Shown: positions 1-6,870, numbered from the stretch's first letter. The stretch is DNA of 12,383 nt from Deltaproteobacteria bacterium (GCA_016219145.1 JACRCG010000096.1:1-12383); one strand, 5' to 3'. The notes: generated by a model not told the origin, from the sequence alone. Numbers and translations: made by a program.

Positions 1-1299
1 GAAGGAGATCAGGTCGAGTGCGCCACCTGCGGGTATGAAGGGCTGGCAATGCTGGCCTCCAGGTATTACGGCCTCGTGATTACCGACCTTGTCATGCCGG
101 ACATCAGCGGTCTTGAAATTCTGTCGCGCGTTCGGGAAAACGATCCCACGATAGATGTCATCATGGTCACCGGCAACGCCAACATGGAGTCGGCCATTTT
201 TGCTCTGAAGCATGGCGCGCGCGATTATCTGGTAAAGCCGGTCAATCCTGATGAGTTCAAACATTCGGTGGCCCAGTGTCTGCAACAGCGCCGCCTTCTT
301 GATGAAAATCAGGAACTGAAAAACATGCTGGGGCTTTTTCAGTCCAGCCAGGCCATTGCCAGCTGTCTGGATCTTGCCCGGGTTCATCATCTTCTGGTTG
401 ACGCTGTTGCCCGCGAAATCGGAGTTGGCCGCGCTGTCGGACTTTTTCAGTTCGACGGCAAGCTGGAACCCAGAGAGGTCAAGGGCATGCCCTCGGCCTT
501 GGGATTTGCCCTGGCTGGCGAAATAATCTCCGCTCTTCCGGAAGCTGCCCCTGAACCTCACCAGATTTCACACATCAAACTGACGCCATCCAGCGCTTCC
601 GAGGGAATCAGGGAAGCGTATCTTGTCCATATCCACATCCACTCCGGCTATCATGGCCTGATCGCCATCTTCAACGACAGCGGTCAGGAACTGCCGGGTA
701 TTTCACAGCGTCAGAAAAATATTGCTTTCCTTGTTGAACAGTCCGCCCACGCTTTTGAAAATGTCGAGACCTTTTCTCAGGCCCAGGATCTGCTGTTCAT
801 CGATGACGTCAGCGGCCTTTTCAATCATCGCGACCTGGAAGTTGCCCTGGAGCGGGAGATGAAGCGGGTGGAACGCTATGCGTCTCACCTGGCTGTGCTG
901 TTTATTGATGTCGATGCCTTCAAGCAGGTTAACGACACTCATGGTCATCTGGCCGGCAGTCAGGTTCTGGCCGAGTTCGGAGCACTTCTGAAGCTGTCTG
1001 TGCGTGATGTCGATATCGTGATACGTTACGGCGGCGATGAATATACCGTCATTCTCGTTGAAACCACCTGTCCGATTGCCGGCATGGTCGCAGAACGTAT
1101 CAGAAGCCAGGTTGAAGAGCACCTCTTCATGGAAGCTGAAGGGCTTGACATTCGCCTGACCTGCAGCATCGGTTATTCCTGCTGTCCTGATGACACGTCC
1201 ACCAAGGAAGAGCTGCTTGAGATGGCCGACAAGGCCATGTATGCCGGCAAGGTTTCCGGCAAGAATTGCGTCAGGAAAATATCAACTAGTACCGTGTAA
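1..1299 (+). CDS. Response regulator with GAF-like and GGDEF (diguanylate cyclase) domains, 5' end missing
   Basis: The frame is open from base 1, so the gene begins outside the window; the ATG at 49 lies inside the receiver domain and is not the start. 432 residues are visible. Residues 1-90 are the end of a REC domain: phospho-acceptor D29 in TDLVMPD, T57 in MVTG and K79 in VKP. About 85-105 is a charged helical linker, and about 105-250 resembles a GAF domain. From about 265 there is a GGDEF domain with active-site GGDEY (344-348) and an RxxD inhibitory site (335-338) at the usual five-residue distance. By family knowledge it should make cyclic di-GMP from two GTP when phosphorylated, with product feedback through RxxD. 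Tyr replaces the usual final Phe of the signature; this is a tolerated variant and all catalytic acids are kept. There is no membrane segment in the visible part. Its partner kinase is not seen and may lie upstream. The domain calls are firm; the GAF assignment is weaker. Confidence 0.93.
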   Translation, partial: EGDQVECATCGYEGLAMLASRYYGLVITDLVMPDISGLEILSRVRENDPTIDVIMVTGNANMESAIFALKHGARDYLVKPVNPDEFKHSVAQCLQQRRLLDENQELKNMLGLFQSSQAIASCLDLARVHHLLVDAVAREIGVGRAVGLFQFDGKLEPREVKGMPSALGFALAGEIISALPEAAPEPHQISHIKLTPSSASEGIREAYLVHIHIHSGYHGLIAIFNDSGQELPGISQRQKNIAFLVEQSAHAFENVETFSQAQDLLFIDDVSGLFNHRDLEVALEREMKRVERYASHLAVLFIDVDAFKQVNDTHGHLAGSQVLAEFGALLKLSVRDVDIVIRYGGDEYTVILVETTCPIAGMVAERIRSQVEEHLFMEAEGLDIRLTCSIGYSCCPDDTSTKEELLEMADKAMYAGKVSGKNCVRKISTSTV

Positions 1300-1323
1300 C
1301 ACTTGATAGATCGCAATAACAAT

Positions 1324-1431
1324 TCCCTTCCCCCTGGCGGGGGAGGGTTAGGGTGGGGGGAAGTTGCCATGATATCAGTAAGTTGCACCTTCACCCACCC
1401 CCTAACCCCCTCCCGTCAAAGGGAGGGGGGA
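1324..1431. repeat. G-rich palindromic intergenic repeat, copy 1
   Basis: This ~108-bp element follows the diguanylate cyclase gene. The left arm reads G5-A-G3-TTA-G3-T-G6 on the + strand. The right arm reads C3-A-C5-TAA-C5-T-C3, so the arms can pair as one long hairpin around a centre containing GATATC. Each arm also ends in a small hairpin (CCCCTGGCGGGG; CCCTCCCGTCAAAGGGAGGG). A second copy in reverse orientation lies at 3491-3599. The core segments CCCTGGCGGGGGAGGG, GTTGCCATGATATCAG and GTTGCACCTTCACCCACC are identical between copies. Its conceptual translation (PHPNPPPPGGR-like) should not be annotated as a protein. It may act as a transcription end or structural site for the upstream gene, which is inference. 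Confidence 0.85.
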
Positions 1432-1456
1432 TTTTAAGAACGTATAAATGTTGCTT

Positions 1457-1479
1457 GGTACTACCAGTTAAACAGTACC
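1457..1479. other. Short dyad and direct repeats in the hisS leader
   Basis: GGTACT-N11-AGTACC forms a perfect 6-bp inverted repeat about 50 bases before hisS. Around it, CAGTTAAAC occurs twice (1465-1473 and 1504-1512) and CGGCTTG twice (1484-1490 and 1497-1503). These could be a leader structure or operator, or chance. I see no T-box features and no convincing sigma-70 promoter in this gap. Confidence 0.25.
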
Positions 1480-1515
1480 CGGTCGGCTTGTTTTTCCGGC
1501 TTGCAGTTAAACTTT

Positions 1516-1521
1516 GAGGTG
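1516..1521 (+). promoter_or_regulatory. Ribosome binding site that sets the TTG start of hisS
   Basis: GAGGTG sits four bases before TTG at 1526. The protein from 1526 begins MALTAIKGFNDIL, the usual HisRS N-terminus. The upstream in-frame TTG at 1514 overlaps this site and has none of its own. Confidence 0.6.
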
Positions 1522-1525
1522 TAAA

Positions 1526-2773
1526 TTGGCACTTACAGCAATAAAAGGGTTCAACGACATACTGGCGAACGAGAGCGGGCGGTGGCAGTATATCGAACTG
1601 TCCGCCCGTCGCATTTTTGAACGTAACGGTTTCAGTGAAATCCGGGTTCCGATAATGGAGAAAACCGAGCTTTTCTGCCGTTCAATCGGGGATGCCACAG
1701 ATATCGTTGAAAAAGAGATGTATACCTTTACAGATAAAGGTGAAAACAGTGTCACCCTGCGACCGGAAGGGACAGCCGGAGTAATGAGGGCTCTGATCGA
1801 GCACAAGTTGTATGCGCAGGATCCGGTTTCAAAGCTCTATTATCTTGGCCCGATGTTCCGTTATGAGCGTCCGCAAAAAGGGCGTTACCGCCAGTTTCAC
1901 CAGATCGGCGCCGAGATCACCGGTGTCAACGACCCGCTGGCGGATGCACAGGTGCTGAACATGCTGTCGGCAATATTTCGTGAAATCGGGCTTGATGAAC
2001 CGACGCTGCAGATTAATTCACTGGGCTGCCCGGAGTGCCGGCCGGCCTACCGTACGGCACTGCTCTCCTTCCTTGACAGCCGCCTTGGCAGCCTCTGCGA
2101 CGACTGCAAAAGGCGCTACAACACCAATCCGCTCCGGACGCTGGACTGCAAGGTGCCCGGCTGTATCGAGGCGACCAAAGGCGCTCCGGCCATGCTGGAA
2201 CATCTCTGCCCGGCCTGCGATGAACATTTCGGCTGCGTCAGGCGTTATCTGGAGTTGACCGGCACGGCTTACACACTCAATACCCGCATGGTGCGCGGCC
2301 TTGATTACTATACTCGCACTACCTTTGAAATGGTCACCGGGCTTTTGGGCTCCCAGTCGGCGGTTGCCGCCGGAGGGCGCTATGACGGACTGATTTCCCA
2401 GCTGGGCGGGCCTGAAATCCCCGGTATCGGGTTTGCGATCGGCCTTGAGCGGGTCGCCCTTTTGCTGGGCCAGCGCGAGTTTTCTTCCACCCCCGACCTG
2501 TTCATTGCCACCATGGGTGCAACAGAGCGTGAGGTCGCATTCAGGCTGATGGATGAACTTTTGAAGTCAGGAATTCGGGTTGAGATGGATTATGAGGGTA
2601 AAAGTCTCAAAAGCCAGATGAGGCGGGCCGACAAGCTGAAAGCACGCTATAGTGTGGTTATCGGCGAGAACGAAGTGGCGACCTGCAAGGCGGCCTTTAA
2701 ACGAATGGCGGATGGAGCTGTGACAGAGGCGGCGCTGGCCGTTGAAGAAATCTGCACGGCTGTTTTATCCTGA
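1526..2773 (+). CDS. hisS: Histidine--tRNA ligase
   Basis: Cytoplasmic class II aminoacyl-tRNA synthetase (415 aa) that activates histidine with ATP and charges tRNA-His. Visible signatures are LRPEGTAGVMRAL (78-90), motif 2 FRYERPQKGRYRQFHQ (111-126), the histidine-binding RGLDYY (257-262), AAGGRYDGL (281-289) and motif 3 GIGFAIGLER (300-309). The C-terminal anticodon-binding domain follows from about 330. The insertion region (165-240) is rich in Cys: C168/C171, C191/C194, C208, C213, C228/C231 and C237, spaced as CxxC pairs, suggesting a metal-binding knuckle. Such pairs occur in HisRS of many bacteria but not in the E. coli enzyme, by memory of the family. Translation starts at TTG, which is rare for an essential enzyme and may keep expression low. 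The gene stands alone, between two inverted repeats, and converges on dut. Confidence 0.97.
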   Translation: MALTAIKGFNDILANESGRWQYIELSARRIFERNGFSEIRVPIMEKTELFCRSIGDATDIVEKEMYTFTDKGENSVTLRPEGTAGVMRALIEHKLYAQDPVSKLYYLGPMFRYERPQKGRYRQFHQIGAEITGVNDPLADAQVLNMLSAIFREIGLDEPTLQINSLGCPECRPAYRTALLSFLDSRLGSLCDDCKRRYNTNPLRTLDCKVPGCIEATKGAPAMLEHLCPACDEHFGCVRRYLELTGTAYTLNTRMVRGLDYYTRTTFEMVTGLLGSQSAVAAGGRYDGLISQLGGPEIPGIGFAIGLERVALLLGQREFSSTPDLFIATMGATEREVAFRLMDELLKSGIRVEMDYEGKSLKSQMRRADKLKARYSVVIGENEVATCKAAFKRMADGAVTEAALAVEEICTAVLS

Positions 2774-2786
2774 AAATAGTTGACTC

Positions 2787-2902
2787 TCACAAAGGCACAA
2801 AGAAATAAGAGGATTATGTGTGTTAAGCACTCGCCACAGGGTTCTGTCCTTCGCTTTGATAATCCCCTGATTTTCTTGGTGAACTCTGTGAGCTTTGTGT
2901 GA
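2787..2902. repeat. Long interrupted inverted repeat between convergent hisS and dut
   Basis: The left arm (2787-2817, starting TCACAAAGGCACAAAG and ending GGATTAT) matches the reverse complement of the right arm (about 2857-2902), which carries roughly ten extra bases. The arms consist of degenerate 8-9 base units (CACAAAGCT, CACAGAGTT, CACCAAG), like the arms of the element at 6871-7010. It occupies nearly the whole gap and could form a hairpin that stops transcription from both sides. There is no classical U-run, so I call it a repeat rather than a terminator. Confidence 0.7.
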
Positions 2903-2919
2903 TAATAGCTGTTAAAGGT

Positions 2920-3384
2920 TTATCTGTTTCCGGTTGAACCGAATCCCCCCGCGCCCCTGTCACTTTCAATGCTGAATTCGGTTACCAGTTCCAGCGCCAC
3001 CTGAGTAACCGGAACGAACATCATCTGGCAGATGCGTTCACCCGGCTCGATTGTGTAGGAGGCCGCTCCACGGTTGACGATACCGATGCCGATCTCACCC
3101 TGATAGTCAGAGTCAATGACCCCAATCGTATTTGCCAATACAATGCCATGTTTGATTCCCAGGCCGGAGCGGGGCACCAGCAGGGCCACCAGGCCCGGGT
3201 CATGGATGCTGATGGCGATGCCGCTTGGAATCAGCACCGTCTCGCCCGGTCGTACCTCTCTGGGCTGGTCCAGGCAGGCGCGCAGGTCGAGTGCCGCCGA
3301 ACCGGCGGTGGCAAAGGTCGGGAGCGGAATGCTGGCGCCAACCAGCGGATTCATGATTTTGGTTTCAATTTTAGGTCGGTTCAT
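2920..3384 (-). CDS. dut: dUTP diphosphatase (dUTPase)
   Basis: This 154-aa protein has the normal length for the trimeric dUTPase family. It hydrolyses dUTP to dUMP and pyrophosphate, keeping uracil out of DNA and supplying dUMP for thymidylate synthesis. All five family motifs are present: AGSAALDLRA (27-36), PRSGLG (71-76), GVIDSDYQGEI with catalytic D91 (88-98), GERICQMMF (115-123) and the C-terminal lid RGAGGFGSTG (143-152). The start is ATG at 3384, giving MNRPKIE. The frame stays open upstream to 3552, but that extension is a translation of the G-rich repeat plus intergenic DNA and is rejected. No strong ribosome binding site is visible. The gene is divergent from trpS and convergent with hisS, with its own likely promoter at 3426-3453. 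Confidence 0.96.
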   Translation of the reverse strand: MNRPKIETKIMNPLVGASIPLPTFATAGSAALDLRACLDQPREVRPGETVLIPSGIAISIHDPGLVALLVPRSGLGIKHGIVLANTIGVIDSDYQGEIGIGIVNRGAASYTIEPGERICQMMFVPVTQVALELVTEFSIESDRGAGGFGSTGNR

Positions 3385-3425
3385 GTAAATTTCCCAGTCC
3401 TGAGTGATGGTGGATTTATTGGGAC

Positions 3426-3453
3426 ACCATAGCAGAAACAGCACGAAAGACAA
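3426..3453 (-). promoter_or_regulatory. Candidate sigma-70 promoter for dut
   Basis: Read on the minus strand, TTGTCT, a 16-base spacer and TATGGT end about 40 bases before the dut ATG. Four of six bases match consensus in each hexamer. The site lies just outside the repeat, consistent with it being the native dut promoter. Confidence 0.4.
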
Positions 3454-3465
3454 TATCAAGGGAGG

Positions 3466-3621
3466 CTCTTGCAAAAATCTTTGAAATAGACTCCCCCTCC
3501 CTTGACGGGAGGGGGGTGGGGGGTGGGTGAAGGTGCAACAAGCTGATATCATGGCAACCTCCCCCTCACCCTAACCCTCCCCCGCCAGGGGGGAGGGGAT
3601 TGTTTTTGACTTTTGCAAGAG
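3466..3621. repeat. Composite palindromic element with perfect 11-bp ends (contains repeat copy 2)
   Basis: CTCTTGCAAAA (3466-3476) and TTTTGCAAGAG (3611-3621) are perfect inverted ends enclosing the G-rich repeat at 3491-3599. The 156-bp unit resembles a small non-autonomous mobile element (MITE-like), but I see no target-site duplication. Copy 1 at 1324-1431 lacks these ends, so either the ends belong to a separate insertion or copy 1 has lost them. Confidence 0.55.
3491..3599. repeat. G-rich palindromic intergenic repeat, copy 2 (inverted)
   Basis: This is the reverse-orientation copy of 1324-1431, by eye about 90% identical. Its + strand carries G3-A-G6-T-G6-T-G3 in the left arm, and C5-TCA-C3-TAA-C3-T-C5 in the right arm. 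It fills most of the divergent dut/trpS gap, 42 bases before the trpS start codon. Confidence 0.85.
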
Positions 3622-3625
3622 GCAC

Positions 3626-3631
3626 AAGGAG
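3626..3631 (+). promoter_or_regulatory. Ribosome binding site of trpS
   Basis: AAGGAG lies ten bases before ATG at 3642. It supports that start over the in-frame TTG at 3600, which would translate the repeat edge. Confidence 0.6.
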
Positions 3632-3641
3632 CAGGATAATT

Positions 3642-4622
3642 ATGAAACAACGCGTTGTCAGCGGTATGAGACCGACCGGAAAGCTGCATATCGGCCATTA
3701 TCACGGAGTTCTTGAAAACTGGGTCAGGATGCAGGATTCCTACGACTGTTTCTTTTTTGTTGCCGACTGGCATTCCTTGACGACCGAATACGCAGATACT
3801 TCCGGTATCGCCGAAAGTACCAGGGAGATGGTTCTGGACTGGATAGCCTTTGGTCTTGATCCGGCAAAATGTGTGATTTTCAGGCAGAGTCTGGTGCCGC
3901 ACCACTCGGAGCTGAACCTGATACTCTCCATGGTGACCCCGGTTTCCTGGCTTGAACGCTGCCCGACCTACAAGGAGATGCAGGACAATCTGGAGACCAA
4001 GGATCTCTCCACATTCGGTTTTCTGGGGTACCCTGTGCTGATGGCGGCCGATATCATCCTCTACAAGGCCACCCGCGTGCCGGTGGGGCATGATCAGCTT
4101 CCGCATCTGGAGGTTACCCGCGAGATCACCCGCCGCTTCAATTATCTCTACGGCAATGTTTTTCCAGAGCCGGAGGCGCTTCTGACCGAAACTCCCAAAC
4201 TGCTGGGGCTGGATGGACGCAAAATGAGCAAGTCCTACGGCAATTCAATTTATCTGTCCGACAATGCCGATGAAACCTCCAGAAAAGTCATGTCGATGGT
4301 GACCGATACCGAACGTGTCCGCCGGGCCGATCCGGGGGATCCTGAGCGCTGCGTGGCCTTCAATCTGCATCGTATCTATGTTCCGCAGGAAAAACTGGAT
4401 GAAATCATTCCGGCCTGCAAGGGGGCTTCCATCGGCTGTGTTGATTGCAAGAAGATCCTGGCCGGATGTATTAACGAGCGTCTGGAGCCGTTTCGCGCAA
4501 AACGTGTTGAACTTGCCTCCAATCCGGGCTTTGTCGATGAGCTGCTGCGCGACGGCAGCCGGAGAGCCTCGCTGATTTCAGACTCGGTCATGGAAGAAGT
4601 CCGTACGGCCCTGAAGTTCTGA
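3642..4622 (+). CDS. trpS: Tryptophan--tRNA ligase
   Basis: Cytoplasmic class I aminoacyl-tRNA synthetase (326 aa, close to the 334 of E. coli) that activates tryptophan and charges tRNA-Trp. The N-terminus VSGMRPTGKLHIGHYHG contains the HIGH motif at 16-19, and KMSKS is at 194-198 (GRKMSKSYG), both part of the ATP site of the Rossmann catalytic domain. The rest is the helical anticodon-binding end. It appears to be the first gene of a run with scpA, scpB and amrB; its stop codon is one base from the scpA ATG. I find no convincing sigma-70 promoter between the repeat and the ATG, so transcription may start within or upstream of the repeat. Confidence 0.97.
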   Translation: MKQRVVSGMRPTGKLHIGHYHGVLENWVRMQDSYDCFFFVADWHSLTTEYADTSGIAESTREMVLDWIAFGLDPAKCVIFRQSLVPHHSELNLILSMVTPVSWLERCPTYKEMQDNLETKDLSTFGFLGYPVLMAADIILYKATRVPVGHDQLPHLEVTREITRRFNYLYGNVFPEPEALLTETPKLLGLDGRKMSKSYGNSIYLSDNADETSRKVMSMVTDTERVRRADPGDPERCVAFNLHRIYVPQEKLDEIIPACKGASIGCVDCKKILAGCINERLEPFRAKRVELASNPGFVDELLRDGSRRASLISDSVMEEVRTALKF

Positions 4623-4623
4623 C

Positions 4624-5427
4624 ATGTCAAGCGAAGGCCCTCATCATCTGCGGGAGGAAGCTTTACCGCTTCTGGACGGCTTTCAGGAGCAGTACAGCGT
4701 TCACCTCGACAAATTCGATGGGCCGATGGATCTGCTGCTGCACCTGATCAAAAAGAACGAACTGGACATATACGATATACCGATCGCGGTCATTACCCGC
4801 CAGTACCTTGAGTATATCAAGCTGATGAAGCATCTTAACCTGGAGGTAGCCGGTGACTTTCTGGTTATGGCGGCTACGCTGCTGCAGATAAAATCACGTC
4901 AGCTGCTCCCGGTTGACGAACAGGAAGAGGCCGAGGAGGTCGAGACAGACCCCAGGACCGAGCTGATGCGGCGGCTTCTGGAGTATCAGCAGTACAAGGA
5001 GGCCGGTATGGTCATCGGAGCCAGGGCTCTTCTGGGTCGCGAGGTGTATGTCCGGACCTGCTCCGATCCGGATCTGGTTATGGCCAGAAACGCAGAGGGG
5101 CCGCTGGAGGTCAGCCTGTTCGATCTGGTGGATGCCTTCCGGGTCATGCTGGCACGTATCCCTGCTGAGCATTTTCATGATGTGGCTGCCGACGAAACTT
5201 TCAGTATTGCCGATTGTATCAACGAAATTCTGGCTCTGCTTCAGGAGCAGGAAACGGTTCAGTTTGATGAGCTGGTGAAAGATGAATTTACCAGGGAAAG
5301 GGTAATCGTCACTTTTCTGGCTCTGCTTGAACTTTGCCGGCTGAAGCTTGTCCGTATATTCCAGGGAAGTGAGCATGGTTCAATCTGGTTTGTTCCGGCA
5401 GTGGCCGGTGAACCTGCTCCAGCGTAA
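4624..5427 (+). CDS. scpA: Segregation and condensation protein A (kleisin)
   Basis: 267-aa kleisin subunit of the SMC-ScpAB condensin, which bridges the SMC heads and helps compact and segregate the chromosome. The N-terminal SMC-binding region shows the hallmark FDGPMDLLLHLIKKNELDI (31-49) and IAVITRQYLEYI (54-65), followed by AGDFLVMAATLLQIKSRQLLP (76-96). An acidic linker (about 98-110) leads to a middle region. The last ~45 residues (VIVTFLALLELCRLKLVRI) are the C-terminal winged-helix cap. The ATG at 4624 is one base after the trpS stop and has no clear ribosome binding site, so translation is probably coupled to trpS. The ~20 residues before the conserved core are extra, but no later in-frame start codon precedes the core. 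It is followed five bases later by scpB, its usual partner. smc is not in the window. Confidence 0.95.
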   Translation: MSSEGPHHLREEALPLLDGFQEQYSVHLDKFDGPMDLLLHLIKKNELDIYDIPIAVITRQYLEYIKLMKHLNLEVAGDFLVMAATLLQIKSRQLLPVDEQEEAEEVETDPRTELMRRLLEYQQYKEAGMVIGARALLGREVYVRTCSDPDLVMARNAEGPLEVSLFDLVDAFRVMLARIPAEHFHDVAADETFSIADCINEILALLQEQETVQFDELVKDEFTRERVIVTFLALLELCRLKLVRIFQGSEHGSIWFVPAVAGEPAPA

Positions 5428-5432
5428 CGCTT

Positions 5433-6038
5433 ATGTCATCTGAACTCTCCGCCATCATAGAGTGTCTCGTCTTTACCGCCGAATCCGCCCTGACAACTGA
5501 TCGTATCTGTGAACTTCTGCACGAGTTTGAACGTGATGCGATCAAGGCCTCGCTGTCCGAGCTGGCTGCATTTCATTCCGGCCGCTCCGGGGGCTTCGAC
5601 CTGGTTGAGGTGGCCGGTGGCTGGCAATTCAGAACCCGCCCCGGTTTGCAGGAGTATGTTACCCGCCAGATCAAGACCAAGGCATCCAAATTTTCACAGT
5701 CATCTCTGGAAACCCTGGCGATTATTGCCTACCGCCAGCCGATCACCAGGGCTGAGGTCGAGCATCTGCGCGGCGTGGATTGCGGCGCTGTTCTGAAGTC
5801 GCTGCTGGAGAAAAAACAGGTGAAAATTCTTGGGAAAAAAGATATTCCAGGTCGCCCTCTGATCTACGGAACATCGAAAGAATTCCTTGAAACATTTGGG
5901 CTCAAAGACCTGAAAAGCCTGCCGACTCTCCGCGAGATCCAGGCTCTGGACGAGACGCCGCAGTACGAGCGTCAGGAAGAGCTGCCGCTCGGGCAAAGCT
6001 CATCCGGTCCGGTGGAGGGTGAATTACCATTTGAGTAG
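5433..6038 (+). CDS. scpB: Segregation and condensation protein B
   Basis: 201-aa partner of ScpA. Dimeric ScpB has two winged-helix domains and binds the middle of the kleisin in the SMC complex. Visible landmarks are IIECLVFTAESALTTDRICELL (8-29) for the first winged helix, and SLETLAIIAYRQPITRAEVEHLRGVDC (about 90-116), the most conserved stretch of the family, for the second. The GRPLIYGTSKEFLETFGLKDLKSLPTL segment is also typical. The C-terminus is a short acidic, Pro/Gly-rich tail. Its stop overlaps the ribosome binding site of the next gene. In many bacteria rluB follows scpB; here a MEMO1-family gene takes that place. Confidence 0.96.
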   Translation: MSSELSAIIECLVFTAESALTTDRICELLHEFERDAIKASLSELAAFHSGRSGGFDLVEVAGGWQFRTRPGLQEYVTRQIKTKASKFSQSSLETLAIIAYRQPITRAEVEHLRGVDCGAVLKSLLEKKQVKILGKKDIPGRPLIYGTSKEFLETFGLKDLKSLPTLREIQALDETPQYERQEELPLGQSSSGPVEGELPFE

Positions 6039-6043
6039 GGAGG
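6038..6043 (+). promoter_or_regulatory. Ribosome binding site of the MEMO1-family gene
   Basis: GGGAGG, sharing its first base with the scpB stop codon, lies five bases before ATG at 6049. It settles that start against the in-frame GTG at 6019 inside scpB. The overlap suggests re-initiation after scpB. Confidence 0.7.
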
Positions 6044-6048
6044 TTTTC

Positions 6049-6852
6049 ATGCAGCGTCAGCCAGCCGTAGCAGGCCAATTTTATCCGGGTAACGAGCGTC
6101 AGCTTCGCGCCGATTTATCCCTGCTGATTCCTGAAAACAGTGTTAAAACGAGAGTAAAGGGCATCATTTCACCGCACGCCGGTTATGTCTATTCCGGCTC
6201 GATTGCCGGCAAGCTTTTCTCCCGTATAGAGATACCGGCGACGGTCCTGATTCTGGGCCCCAACCACCACGGCAGCGGCGCTCCGGCAGCCCTGTATCCG
6301 GATGGCGACTGGTTGACCCCACTGGGGCCGCTTGCCATCAACACCCGTTTCAATACACTTCTTCTGCAACATGTTCCTTATCTGCAAAGTGACAGCGTTG
6401 CCCATCAGCGTGAACACTCCCTGGAAGTACAGACCCCGTTTCTCCAGTATCTGCGCCCGGATGTCTCTATTTCGGCAATCTGTCTGGGGCGCGGCGATTT
6501 TGAAGCCTTGCAGCAAATCGGACGCGGGATTGCCGCTGCCATCCAGGACTATGGCGAGGATGTGCTGATCGTGGCCAGCTCGGATATGACCCACTACGAA
6601 TCGGCCGAATCGGCCCGTGTCAAGGATGAAGCCGCTCTTGGACGGGTGCTGGCGCTTGATGCCGCCGGGCTGCTTGATACCTGCCGCAGCCGCAACATTA
6701 CGATGTGCGGGGTTGTTCCGGCGGCTGTCATGATTGAAGCAGTGCTGGCGCTGGGCGCGTCAGGGGCCGAGCTGGTAGCTTACGGCAACAGCGGCGATGT
6801 GACCGGTGATAACCGGCAGGTGGTCGGGTATGCGTCGGTGCTGGTTTATTAG
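6049..6852 (+). CDS. amrB: MEMO1-family protein (AmmeMemoRadiSam system protein B)
   Basis: 267-aa protein of the MEMO1 family, which has the fold of class III extradiol dioxygenases. Family landmarks in order: PAVAGQFYPG (5-14), ISPHAGYVYSG (40-50) with H43, GPNHHGSG (70-77), EHSLEVQTPFLQ, ASSDMTHYE and TMCGVVPAAV with C220. By analogy with human MEMO1, whose two His and one Cys bind a metal, H43, one of H73/H74 and C220 are the likely ligands and all are kept. In bacteria this protein is often encoded with an AMMECR1-like protein (A) and a radical SAM protein; neither is nearby. The molecular role of the bacterial protein is not established. It is the last gene of the trpS-scpA-scpB run and ends before a long inverted repeat. 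Confidence 0.9.
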   Translation: MQRQPAVAGQFYPGNERQLRADLSLLIPENSVKTRVKGIISPHAGYVYSGSIAGKLFSRIEIPATVLILGPNHHGSGAPAALYPDGDWLTPLGPLAINTRFNTLLLQHVPYLQSDSVAHQREHSLEVQTPFLQYLRPDVSISAICLGRGDFEALQQIGRGIAAAIQDYGEDVLIVASSDMTHYESAESARVKDEAALGRVLALDAAGLLDTCRSRNITMCGVVPAAVMIEAVLALGASGAELVAYGNSGDVTGDNRQVVGYASVLVY

Positions 6853-6870
6853 CCTGAAAACGGCAGTTCA

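Noticed and set aside
1173..1394. Minus-strand open frame with PHPNPPPPGGR
   Set aside because: It is the translation of repeat copy 1 plus the antisense of the diguanylate cyclase gene, with no family resemblance.
1324..1431. GGGTTAGGG resembling telomere repeat
   Set aside because: It occurs once per arm within a palindromic bacterial repeat and is not a tandem array; it only matters as part of the quadruplex-type pattern.
3385..3552. In-frame N-terminal extension of dut (56 residues)
   Set aside because: It translates the G-rich repeat and promoter region; dUTPases start near the MNRPKIE position and the remaining 154 aa is full length.
3549..4106. 185-codon minus-strand frame opposite trpS
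   Set aside because: It is antisense to trpS catalytic-domain codons and starts inside repeat copy 2; no domain is recognisable.
6019..6048. GTG start for amrB inside scpB
   Set aside because: The strong GGGAGG site serves ATG 6049, where the conserved family N-terminus begins.
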